Source of the DNA: Thereva unica
Lineage: Eukaryota; Arthropoda; Insecta; Diptera; Therevidae
DNA length: 64,000 nt
NCBI GenBank assembly: GCA_949987705.1
Contig: CATLJY010000019.1
Location: 1 to 64,000 of the forward strand
Direction of reading: 5' to 3'
Shown here: in pieces, positions 23,358-33,540 of the stretch
How positions within the stretch are numbered: the stretch's first letter is position 1
How the letters are laid out: the number at the start of each line of letters is the position of its first letter
Notes under the pieces: model-generated
What the model saw: the letters and a program-made list of their open reading frames with translations, nothing else
Told to the model about the DNA's origin: nothing
Database searches by the model: none
Translations under genes and position numbers: made by a program

Positions 23358-24052
23358 AGCCCGCTACATACTATCGTCGTTTTACTCCGCGTTCGTCGAA
23401 CAGCGTTGTCCGAACGACGAACGACGTACGCCTCTATTCCATACACATTACTCGTCGTTAAGTTCGCGTAGTATAATGGACGAAAATACTTTTTTAGTAG
23501 TAGCGGCGGTTCTTGCTGGAAAAAATAGGAGGAAGAAAAAAACGTGTATGATGCAAACCCTGGTAATTAAAAAGAAATGAATTTTCGCATGTGAACCTTT
23601 TAAATGAACTGTCGTTAGAGCCTGATGATTGGAGGAATTATTTAAGAATGAATGAAGACTACTATAAGGAACTTTTAAAGGTGGTTACGCCATTTATTCA
23701 AAAGCAAGATACTACATTGAGGAAATCTATTTCTCCACACGAACGACTCTGAATGAATAAATTTGAAAAGAAATTCTCTTGAGCAATATCTCAGGTCTGC
23801 CATAATTTAAAATGTCAGTGCACAACTACTTCACTGCTTTATGACGAACGACGTCGTCCAGTTTTCATATACACTATCGTCGTACAGCGTACAGCGAACG
23901 GAGAAAAATCAAAACGGATTTGATTTTTCGCTGTGGCGAAAAACGCGGCGGCCGGCGTTGCCATCCACACTGCAATTTTTTATCGCCGTTCGTCGTACGG
24001 ACAAAGACGTTCGACGTACGCGGAGTAAAACGACGATAGTGTGTAGCGGGCT
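23358..24052 (+). mobile_element. PIF/Harbinger element, 695 bp, deleted
   Basis: AGCCCGCTACATACTATCGT at the left is the inverted partner of the right end ...GTGTAGCGGGCT, with arms of at least 34 bp. TTA flanks both sides (23355-23357, 24053-24055). The arms are rich in CGTCGT/ACGACG motifs, and subterminal CGTACG clusters are repeated inside each end. The interior keeps a fragment of a Harbinger-type transposase. Confidence 0.88.
23583..23752 (+). pseudogene. Harbinger transposase N-terminal fragment
   Basis: Plus-frame NLLNELSLEPDDWRNYLRMN, then YYKELLKVVTPFIQKQDTTL and RKSISPHERL before a stop. This matches the 'YLRM....F..LL..V.P.I.K.DT..R..I....RL' segment that precedes the catalytic domain in Harbinger transposases. 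The whole DDE domain is missing, consistent with an internally deleted, non-autonomous copy. Confidence 0.78.
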
Positions 24053-24407
24053 TTATAAATAAAGTGGTGAAAGTGCAAGCACCTTTTTCAGATATCTGTT
24101 ACTGCTGCCACTTTTAATGATAGTAGAACTAATGTTTATTTACATATAGTTAATTGAGGTAACATTAGCTATAATGTTACCAAAAACTAAAACTATCTTC
24201 AATTTGTGATTTAATTTAATAATTCATGCATATCATAAGTGTTTGCCAATAATGAAGCCCCGGTTTACAAAAGAATTATTATTTTGTTTGTAAACAACTT
24301 CACACAACCACATTTTTTTAAGTTTGAATGTGTGAGAACATCATCATCCATCGCATAACCTCCCTTTTCTGGAAAATTATGCAAAACTTCGCATAAAACT
24401 AATTTCT

Positions 24408-24622
24408 CATAACCTCACTTATATTTGAATTGTATGCAAATTTCATCCGCCAGAAAATTCAGTTGGAGCTCACAAGGGAAATATACGTAGTGCGCAAGAT
24501 CAAATATTCACCCATAACCTCACTAATTTTTGAATTGCATGGAAACTTCGCAAAATGCACCCGCCAAAAAATTCAGTTTTGCCTAACAACGGAAATATGT
24601 GAAGTGCGCAAGACCAAATATG
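24408..24622 (+). repeat. Tandem duplication, ~105-bp unit, two copies
   Basis: CATAACCTCACT...TTTGAATTG...CCGCCA(A/G)AAAATTCAGTT...GGAAATAT...GTGCGCAAGA is present at about 24408-24511 and again at 24512-24622. Divergence is around 15-20 percent by eye. No coding sense. Confidence 0.7.
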
Positions 24623-24760
24623 CACGCACACAAACCCAATTCGAGGAAAACCGCAGTGTGCTTGCCCCAATCCCAAATTTTTCTGGAACAGAAAAATTTA
24701 CCCCCTCCACCACAAAAGCTCATTTATTCCGGATTGTCTTTATCGTATATTCAGGCATAG

Positions 24761-25140
24761 GCCCTTTTTAGACGGGCGGACACCGAACAGACAAAACTTA
24801 ACTGTAATCGCAAATTCTCCTTTGAAGCCCGGTGGAGTGTCGGCTGGGCATTTACACGGGCGGACACCAACGAACGGACAAAATGCCAAAAATGATTGGG
24901 TTTTGTTGTTGCTTTTATAAAAACTTCATGGCTTGCTGTTCTTGCTTTTTGAAATTTGCTTTTGCCCTCTCATCCTAGCAACAACAACAACGCAGGAACT
25001 GTCAAATTGTCCGTTCACAGTTCGCTGAAAGTGTCCATGAAAATTGTCCGCCCTCCCCATCGTCCTCTCTCACCCTCTTCCCTATACACCCAGTTCGTTC
25101 GTTCGTTTTGTCTGTTCGGTGTCCGCCCGTCTAAAAGGGC
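24761..25140. mobile_element. 380-bp MITE with ~35-bp terminal inverted repeats
   Basis: The left end is GCCCTTTTTAGACGGGCGGA, followed by CACCGAACAGACAAAA. The right end is its complement with one T fewer. A second GGGCGGACACC...AACGGACAAAA block occurs inside at about 24856. No convincing target duplication and no coding capacity, so the superfamily is unassigned. Confidence 0.8.
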
Positions 25141-25435
25141 TGATACTGACTAAAAAAAATTTTTTTCCTAGTATTTTTCGTTGCCTCCTATCTTCCCTAT
25201 ATTTTCTATTTTTTTCTCGACAGTGCTTCAAAACCAGTAGTGATTTATTTATTGAATATAAAAACTCGAGCGTTACACATCATAAAATAACACTATATTT
25301 TAAAAAAGATACATAATACCTCATACGATGCGATGCACAAAAATTAAAGAAAATTAATCTTCAAATTTAAGGACAGTTTTTGGGATTTGTATAAGATAAT
25401 TTGACCTGAAGTTCTAAGCAGTTAGTGTTTATATT

Positions 25436-26800
25436 GGGTGTGTTTCTTTACTCATTCCATAGAAGGAATAGAATAAAAAGAATACTTGATGGAATATTCG
25501 GAATAGCATGAATAAAGAAACGCACCGGGAATGACAGTAAACAAACTGAAGAAAAATTGTGATTTATTCAAAAGAGTTGTATATTTTAAAAATATTGTGG
25601 GACCTATATGTAATCTAAGATTAGACATTTGATGTCTCCTGGGATCCATTTGAAATTATTATTATCCATATCTGAAAGTATTATTATTATTAGAAATATA
25701 TGTATGTACTTTTAAAAATGATAACAAATAAATAATTACCAAGGGCCATGGCTGCCGTTTTCTTGCCAAATGATACAATTATGACAGTAGTATATTTGAG
25801 GAGTGGGCGAACAAAACGGCGCATGTCCAGTTTTGCAAATTGTTCAGAAATCGCAAAAAACTGTTTCTGCCCCTGAACTGATCACATTAACTATTTATGA
25901 GTATGGTAGGTTGTGCTACTATTTGAACTCATTCAGACGGAAAAAAAAATTTTTAAATACTTTAAGAGAAAAAATTAAAACAAAAATGGACATGTGCCCT
26001 TTTGCAGGGACACAACTGGGACATGTCCCGTTTTGTTAAACCCTTGAATGGACATGTGTCCTTTTGCAGAAACCTAACTGGACATGTTTTTTTTGTTTTT
26101 AGCCTTTTGGGGAGCTCCCTGGCCCCCTTAGAGGCAAGAGGGGATTTTTCTGGTATTTTTTCCTAATAGTAGGGACTGTTACGCAAATTTTAAGGAGTCA
26201 TAGTGCCCCCTACGGCTTGTTTTGGGGCCGTGGGAGGCAAAAGTGAGGTAAATTTTAGTGCATTTTAGTGCATTTTATGATGCACATACAAATCGATGTA
26301 ATTAGAGCCCCAGGTGAGGTGCAATGAACTTCCATTGTTGATTAAAAATTTTTTTGTATGAAATACGTGCCCTTTTGAAAATCCACATTAACGAATGGTT
26401 AAAAAATATGAATATTCGTAGGACATATGCCTTTCTGCAGGGAAAGCGTTACTTTGCTAACAAAAAAATATTACATGAAAGTGATTTTTGAAGTGTCTGA
26501 GATTGAAATTAGTTGCAGTTTAGTGTAATGAACACGATTCCGTCAAAACACTGAAAACGGCCAACCATGGACATGTGCCGTTTTGTTCGCCCACTCCTCA
26601 TTTATATTATGTTATATTAGTAAGGTTAATTCCCTTTATTCTTAAAATGTTCCACCTCAAGAGGTAGTTTAAAAAGAATACATTCCGAATATTCCGAATG
26701 AATAAAGAAACGCTTCATCTGTCAAGTCGAAACTTGGGAATGAATAAAGAAACGAATTTTCTGTCTATTACTTCTACCGAATGAATAAAGAAACACACCC
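25436..26800. mobile_element. PIF/Harbinger-like element with ATT duplication, invaded by another element
   Basis: GGGTGTGTTTCTTTA(C/T)TCATTC opens the element and its complement closes it. ATT flanks both ends (25433-25435, 26801-26803). The motif GAATGAATAAAGAAAC recurs near the ends (about 25506, 26697, 26737 and 26778), giving subterminal repeats. The middle is occupied by the separate element at 25798-26599. No transposase frame remains. Confidence 0.82.
25798..26599. mobile_element. 802-bp nested element with repeated GGACATGTGCC motif
   Basis: Ends GAGGAGTGGGCGAACAAAAC and its complement, ATTT on both sides (25794-25797, 26600-26603). GGACATGTG/CCC(N)TTTTG-like blocks recur at about 25987, 26020, 26050, 26083, 26421 and 26569, plus an inverted one near 25822. 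Part of the interior (about 26104-26300) resembles the arms of the foldback element at 41 kb. No coding capacity recognised. Confidence 0.8.
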
Positions 26801-26803
26801 ATT

Positions 26804-27705
26804 ATAAAGTATAGGTTCACCGAAAAAATCCAAAACACTAAAATTATAACCAAAACACTAAAATTTAGCAGTTTTTTAAGTTTTTTTTGAGGTTATGTGT
26901 GCGGATAAAAATTTCATATTTTACTCGCTGATAGCCAATTTCATAACGAACAGCCTTTTTTCTGCTTTTTTCGGACCTACACATGCCGAGATATACGCAT
27001 CTATATTTAGAAAGAACGAACAAAATGATAAAATTTTCACAAAATGGTCAATAACTTACTTAGTTGGTTGCTGGAGCTAGAAAATGGCCAATTCGTATAG
27101 TATTCGATGTAACTAACATGTTCCAAACGAAATTTTTTAGACTGCAAACAATTCCTTATGTTTTGATTATCTGACTCCACTATATGTGATTTTTCATTTT
27201 TTTTAGTTAAAGGTTTCGATACTTTTACTTTTATCGATCACCTTGCGCATTGCTTCCCTTATCCTGAACCTTACGAACCGCTACTGGAAGAGGCTGGCAT
27301 CTGGGTAAACATATAAAGCCTGAGTCAGTGACATTGCAGATGAAAGCCCATGGCTAAGCAATTGCAAGTCCTGTATTTTTTCCGCATTATATTACATGTC
27401 TGCATGTTGCAAGCGTATATGTCCATCACCGTCAAAAGCCCTTTTCTAAATCTGAAATTAGTTGGTATAATCCTTCCATTTTTTTTTCTTTCAGGATGTA
27501 ATAATATTTTTTGATTATTGAATGTTTCATTTAACTAAAAGTCCATACGAATGCTGCCTCCAGATTATTATAACACTGTGGATATGTCATATTTGCTTGA
27601 GATTATACTAATAGTTGCTGGCAAAAGCCTCATTTTTGAATAGTCCTTCACTAATATTTTTTTTTGGTGGTTGGTTGCTTATTTTACCAGAAGAACCATA
27701 ACTCG
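26804..27705. other. Non-coding stretch
   Basis: AT-rich with T runs. No supported gene, repeat or transposon end seen. Confidence 0.5.
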
Positions 27706-28161
27706 CCTGCTCCACCATCGACCCCTTGAGCCACCGTAGGAATGCAGTAGCACTAAAAAAAATTTATCACTACTATTATAGCGACTGTTCCTCCGAAATA
27801 AAAGCTTTGCTGCCTCCACGGCAATCTTATAACCGCAACATCAGATTAGCCCACTTGTCTCATTCCCTCTACCTACCACTCCCCCTTTCGCGCACTCAAC
27901 AAGATATGAATTCGTTTATAAATAGAACAACTCGACTGTGGAATAATCTGTCGCAGTCAGTATTTCCGAGATCCCACAACATCCAAGAGTTCAAATGCAG
28001 GGATCATCGCCACTTTCTTCAACACCCCTTTGACTCCCCGAAATCATTAACCTATTCCCCCCGTACTAAGCTTGCTGCTAGACATTGCACCATGACTTGA
28101 CAAACGACATGACGGACTGGTAGTACAAAGGGTGATTCCTGAGTTTAGCACTGCCACATAA
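27706..28161 (+). pseudogene. J2-family LINE, 5'-truncated 3' end (plus strand)
   Basis: Reads the extreme C-terminus of J2-type ORF2, including SHRRNAVALKKIYHYYYSDC, 'LPPRQSYNRNIRLAHLSHSL', 'TRLWNNLSQSVFP' and 'NIQEFKC', then a 3' end GTGATTCCTGAGTTTAGCAC and TGCCACATAAAA. It begins abruptly at a sequence equivalent to J2 position ~18845, so only the last ~455 bp were inserted, the usual result of incomplete reverse transcription. It faces the copy at 28353 tail to tail. Confidence 0.85.
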
Positions 28162-28352
28162 AACAAACTCTATTACGAACCACGTCGTGCGGGTCTTACT
28201 ATTTTATTTGACCAAAAATAGAAAATAAAGTGTCTGTTCCAAGATGGCGGCTCAGTTCAAAAATTTGGTATTCCAATTAAAAAACAATTCGTCGAGCAAT
28301 TAATTTTTAATATTAATTATGTTATGGCATAGATTTCGCGCCAAGAGCGCCG

Positions 28353-29672
28353 CTGATTTTTTTTATGTGGCAGTGCTAAGCTCAGGAGTCACCCTTTGTA
28401 CTACTAGTCCGTCATGTCATTTGTCACGTCATGGTGCAATGTCTAGCAGTAAGCTTAGTACGGGGGAGGGGTGGGGGGGTATAGGTTAAGGGTTAAAAGG
28501 TACGGGGGGGTATTGAAGAAGGTGGTGATGAACCCTGCGTTTGAACTCTTGGATGTTGTAGGAGCTCGGAAATACTGACGGCGAGAGATTATTCCACAGT
28601 CGAGTGTTCTATTAACAAACGAATTCATATCTTGTTGAGTGCATGAAAAGGGTAGTTGCAGGTGAAGGGAATGAGACGAGTGGGCTAATCTGGTGTTGCG
28701 GGTATAAGATTGCCGTGGAGCCAGGAGAGCGTATAACTCGGAACAACAGTCACTATGGTAGTAGCGATAAAATTTTGTCAGTGCTGCTACATTCCTTCGG
28801 TGGCTCAGGGGGTCGATGGTGGAGCAGGCGGTGTCGTCATCAATTAACTTGAGTGCCCTTTTTTGCACCTTATCTAACCATGCCAAGGTGGTTATTGGGG
28901 CGCCGCCCCAAACGAGGGAGTTATATTCGAGAAGAGGCCGAATGTAGGATTTATAAATAACAGCGCAGGCCGATGGCTGGAGGAGGAACTTGCACCTCTT
29001 AAGAAATCCCAAGCACTGGGATGCTTGTTTGGCGATTTGGAATATGTGGTCATTCCATCGCAAGTCTTTGGCTAATGTCACGCCTAAGATGTGTAGGGAT
29101 GGTTCGGCCATTAGTTGAACTTTACCCACTTTCAAAGGTGGAGAGGTGTTGAACTTCTTTTTAGAGATAAGACAGTACTTGGTTTTGTCGGGGTTGAATT
29201 CAACACGATTCTTCTCTCCCCACTTTAGAATCAGTTTAATGTGGTTATTAATAGACTTGGACATTAGTTCGCGATCATCAAGACAGGATCTGGCATGAGT
29301 CTGTCTTGTATCGACGCTGTACGAGTAACGTATGGTACCGTCGTCAGCGAAGCTGAGAAGTGGGTTGGAGCTTGGAGGGGATTGAAAGAAGGTCATCTAT
29401 ATATATGAGAAATAGGGCCGGGGATAAAATTGACCCCTGGGGGACCCTCGCAGAGATCGGGTGGGATGCGGATTTGACGCCATCCAATACTACTTTGATT
29501 GAACGGCCAGAAAGGAAACTTTCAATCCACTTCTGTAGAAGTGCGTCAACTCCAATAGCTTTGAGTTTAGCTAACAGGGCTGAGTGCCAAACTCTATCGA
29601 AAGCCTTGGAGATATCTAGAGCAACCAGACTAGACTCACCGGATCCATGCAGACTACAGCTGAGGTGTTCTG
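28353..29672 (-). pseudogene. J2-family LINE, 5'-truncated, RT C-terminal half (minus strand)
   Basis: The 3' end TAGCACTGCCACAT is followed on the minus strand by a short A run (plus TTTTTTT at ~28354). The frame 28455-29396 carries NPLLSFADDGTIRYSYSVDT (catalytic FADD), 'VEFNPDKTKYCLISKKKF' and 'YIRPLLEYNSLVWGG'. A 1-base change after 'FVNRT' shifts the frame of the last ~60 codons. Upstream to 29672 it stays similar to J2, then stops abruptly. Similarity to J2 at 18.4-19.7 kb is high by eye, so both came from the same recently active family. Confidence 0.87.
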
Positions 29673-31329
29673 TGATTGATCTATATAGATAATAAACTCT
29701 GGCGTCAAAGTTTGAAATTTAAATGAATCATTATAAATGTATTGTAATGCGTTTGTGGTGAAAATGAAAAAACAAAAAACTATTTACATCACAGAGATTA
29801 CAAAAAAAATTTTGCATTCACATAAAAAAATTTGCGTTCTCCGACCCTCAACATGGTATCAAATTAATGGACATAACAAGTACACTACAATTAGTAGTGT
29901 AGCGTCAAAATGAGGGAAGACATATAAAAGACTAAAAAGTAGACAATAAAATTTGTGTAATATATTTAGAAAATCAATATAAATAAATACATTGGTTCTT
30001 TTACTTCCTTTGCCTATTGTTATCTTAAGACACTGGTTTTTCAAGAGCCAGCTCCTGTCACGCGTCAGAGCTGACACCCACTTTTCTATTTTTTATATTA
30101 TAACTAATCTTTAATATTGTAATTTATAATTTATGGCCAAAGGGCATTGAGTATAGTCTAAGCAGAAATTGTAAATCCAGGAATTGTAAAAGTTATCAAG
30201 AAAAAGAATTACGAGTACCACAAACTGTGTTTAAAAATCAAAAAGTTCTTTTTTCGATACCAGGCCAAAATTCCGAACTCCACCAGCAAGCAACATGGTG
30301 TGATTGACAACATTACACTTTTTGGTATTGAGAATAAACGCAGTGATTAAAAGAACTCACTTCGGGATTTTGGTTTAACTGAATTAATTGATTGATTGAT
30401 GTTATAACTATGTGGTGACCGCGATTAACTAGTTTACGAATGCAATTAACAAGTTTACGAGATTAAAATGATCAGAGCCATCGATCCTGCAGGAAGCTAT
30501 AAAATATAAAAAGCGAATAACAATTAGTTAAAGTTAGATCGTAACCAATAGAATATTGTTCATATGCATATTATCGTGCAATAAAACCCAAAACTGACAA
30601 GGAAGAATCAAATGATTTATTTGGCCACTTCACATAGCCAAGAGTTTTAAACAAAACATTTTTGAAATAATTAACATGCTTCAATTTTATCACGTCTTAC
30701 ATTAAAAAATATAAATATTAAATAAGTCTCCAAACCTTATTTGTAGCATCTACAGCCAAATTTACTTATCTCCTAATTTACTCAATTTTTTTAATAATCA
30801 TCTAAAATCTGTAAATTAGTATTATAAATACATTGCTTCCATTTTCTTTCATATATTTTCTAAAATGTGTCTCATCAAATGGCGATAAAGAAAATGATAC
30901 TATTTTTAAGCTTTATCATTATCAGAGATCTTCAAAAACATCATGACAGAATTGTCCGAAACGCGATGCATTCTTTTCTGATAACAAAATAACTAGAAGC
31001 TTTAATTGTGTTCTTGTACTACTAGTTTATAAAACAATCGGTAATCAAGGTTTTCCATACTAATACAAAATATAAGATTAAAAGCAATTGAAAAAAGTGT
31101 AACTTAGTGGAGTACGTGACATATTGAAGTATTCAATCTTCAAAAAGAAGCATTAGTGATTTGAAATTCGCTTAGTAATTGACTTTAATCGCAAAAAATA
31201 TGTGGCCGTTACGGGACGTCCGGCAGATGCGAAGTTTTTCTTATTATCTATATAAATATAATTGGAGTGTCTGTCTGCGATTTCAAATTAATTGTGTTTT
31301 TCTAAGTTAATATGGTTATTTATATGATA
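29673..31329. other. Non-coding stretch with a diverged dispersed repeat
   Basis: About 29820-29960 contains GGTATCAAATTAATGGACAT and 'AGTGTAGCGTCAAAATGAGG', a diverged relative of the tandem unit at 58.6-59.2 kb, and 'AGACTAAAAAGTAGACAATA', also found at 39.7 and 59.9 kb. About 31249-31300 (TATCTATATAAATATAATTG, then GTCTGTCTGCG) resembles Helitron 5' starts. The rest shows no gene. Confidence 0.5.
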
Positions 31330-31366
31330 CTAGCAAAAACCCGCGTGCGTTGCAACGCCTTTTAAT
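31330..31366 (-). mobile_element. 3' end of a minus-strand Helitron
   Basis: On the minus strand the sequence reads GGCGTTGCAACGCACGCGGG, TTTTTG and CTAG, then T: the same hairpin plus CTAG end as the Helitron at 10426. Its 5' end and body to the right are not recognisable, so the copy is truncated or strongly decayed. Confidence 0.72.
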
Positions 31367-31879
31367 AAAAAAAAATAGGTGTGCATAGTCAGGGAGAATA
31401 AATACAATTTTCTTCTCCTGGACTACCCACAGAAAATCAAATCTGCAAAATATGATTTTGGGTACATAAAAAAAATTAGAGTTACCTATTAAAAATAAGC
31501 TACCTGCAATTTTTTTAAAAGTCGAAGTTGAATACCACATATCGAAAAAATGTTCTACTACGTGCACCACAGAGGCATAGCATATCGTTTACGAGAAAAT
31601 AGTTTTACAATCAATCGATGCCAAAATATTCAATCCACCATTATTCATAAACAAATTAATTTTTTCCAAAAATATTCATGGCGTGACTTGAGACTACCAA
31701 GTAGATTATTTTTTGCAGCTTGGTTTTAATTTTGCTTTCAACGTCGAAAATCATGAGCTCACTTGAGAAATTTCTACCCGCGTGTTATACGAATTACACG
31801 ATAAACTGACTATTCAGCATTTTTTCGTGTAACAATTCTATTGTTTATGTAGCTGTGTACAAACTGTCAGTTAGGCTAA

Positions 31880-32316
31880 CCCGGGGGCTACACGATCAAT
31901 TTTTCAATTGCAATATTGCATTGCAGTACTAAAATTGATCGTGTAGCCCCTGCTGCAATATGCAATGCAATATTGTAAATGCAATGCTTGCATATGCAAG
32001 AAATTCTGAATTTCTTTAAAACAAAATGGCGGAAAGTGGAAAAACCTAAGCAGTGGAGATTACTTGACGCTGGATTATTTAATTTTATGTGAATTAACAT
32101 AAAATTTTTTAAAAGGCAAAAGTTGAGACTGTTAACTATTTTTTTAATATTACAAAATGAGTGAATCATTGAAAATTAGGTCCAATCACAACAACTATCT
32201 CCTACGCATTTCTTGTAAGAATGAAATTGCAATGCAATAAAATTCCTGCTGATAAAACTTTGACATGCAATATTTTAAATTGCAATTGCAAACAAATTGA
32301 TCGTGTAGCCCCCGGG
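31880..32316. mobile_element. 437-bp PIF/Harbinger-like MITE with TAA duplication
   Basis: CCCGGGGGCTACACGATCAA at the left, its complement at the right, TAA on both sides (31877-31879, 32317-32319). An extra inverted copy of the end (AATTGATCGTGTAGCCCC, about 31935-31952) creates a miniature 70-bp palindrome at the left side. The ends are rich in TTGCAATATTGCATTGCA-type motifs. Confidence 0.87.
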
Positions 32317-32843
32317 TAAGTCATTTTCGTAGACCCCGAGAATGAAATTATGATTGGGTTAGTGTGTTGCTCTGTGCAGTCGAGAATTTTTTTGAGATGC
32401 ACAAGTAACAAACTTCGCCGCGACCCCTTGCCTATGAAACCGGTTTATTGGAAGTGATGATGGAAGAAATGTTACGCCGTGTAATTTGCCTCCAAGGTAA
32501 ACATTTCCCTGCAACGCTTCTTTATAAACGATGTTCGATGTTTCACTTGTAAGTATTACAACGTTTCAGGCATTACTGAGTTGATTCGACTTAGTTGAGT
32601 CATCATTAATCTCAGAACACTTTCTACATCTTGCGTTGAGGAAAATATGTAGTACTGAATTCTGAGTTTTCCTCTTGCGCTCTAAAATTTTTTGTTTTAA
32701 AGTACGTTGTAGGCCTTAAAAATTTACCCGTATTGACACTGTTGATGACTTCTTTAAGTGCATTGTTTATCTTCAGACCCACCGATTCACTGGCACACAA
32801 AAAAAATGTGGACTATACTTTTGACCAGACCCACTTATCTTTA

Positions 32844-33340
32844 TGTATTTTGACGCGCTGAATCCGAATCCGAGGTCCGTTTGACCCGTACACCCTCAAT
32901 ATTTCGAGTAAATTGCAAAAAACTGCGAAAAATAGCCGAAAATCGTAAAAAACACATTTTCAGCTCTTCAAACATTCAAAAAAAATTTCGAACACATGTG
33001 ACGAAGTTGATTCATATGTATTTTGATGCGTTGAATCCGAATCCGAGGTTCGTTTGATCTGTACACCCTCAAAATTTCGAATAAATCGCAAAAAAACTGC
33101 AGAAAATAGCCGAAAATCGTAAGAAATCATATTTTTAGCTCTTAAAACATTCGAAAACTTTTTTGTAAATATCTGTCGAGGTTCATTCTTACATATACAT
33201 ATATTTTGACGTGCTGAATCCGAATTCGACGTCCGCTTGGCCCGGACACCCTCAAAATTTCAATCAATTTGCAAAAAACAGCAAAAAAACCGCAAAAAGA
33301 AGCAGAAAATCACAGTAAATCGTAAAAAATCGAATTTCTA
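32844..33340 (+). repeat. Tandem repeat, ~173-183-bp unit, about three copies
   Basis: Units contain TATTTTGACGCGCTGAATCC, GAATCCGAGGTCCGTTTGAC, GTACACCCTCAA.ATTTCG and a run of AAACTGCGAAAAATAGCC. They start near 32844, 33017 and 33200. The array ends shortly before the coding remnant at 33.5 kb and may be its upstream element sequence. Confidence 0.78.
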
Positions 33341-33540
33341 TGCTCTAGCACTAGCTGGGTATAAAAAAATTTCATGCAGATTTTGTCCAATTCTCATGTT
33401 TCATTTTCACTGAGTTGAGGTTAGAGATTCGTTTAGCTCTAAAACTTTCAAAATTCCGAGGTAATCGTATATAACAGAAGGGAATCGCGTTTGTGGGTTA
33501 ACGGCGTTCATGCCGTCATTCAGGCACAAGCAGTGAGTGC

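Noticed and set aside
23264..24062. Small plus-strand ORFs (65 and 73 codons)
   Set aside because: They read through the terminal repeats of the Harbinger-like element; the real coding remnant is in another frame at 23583-23752.
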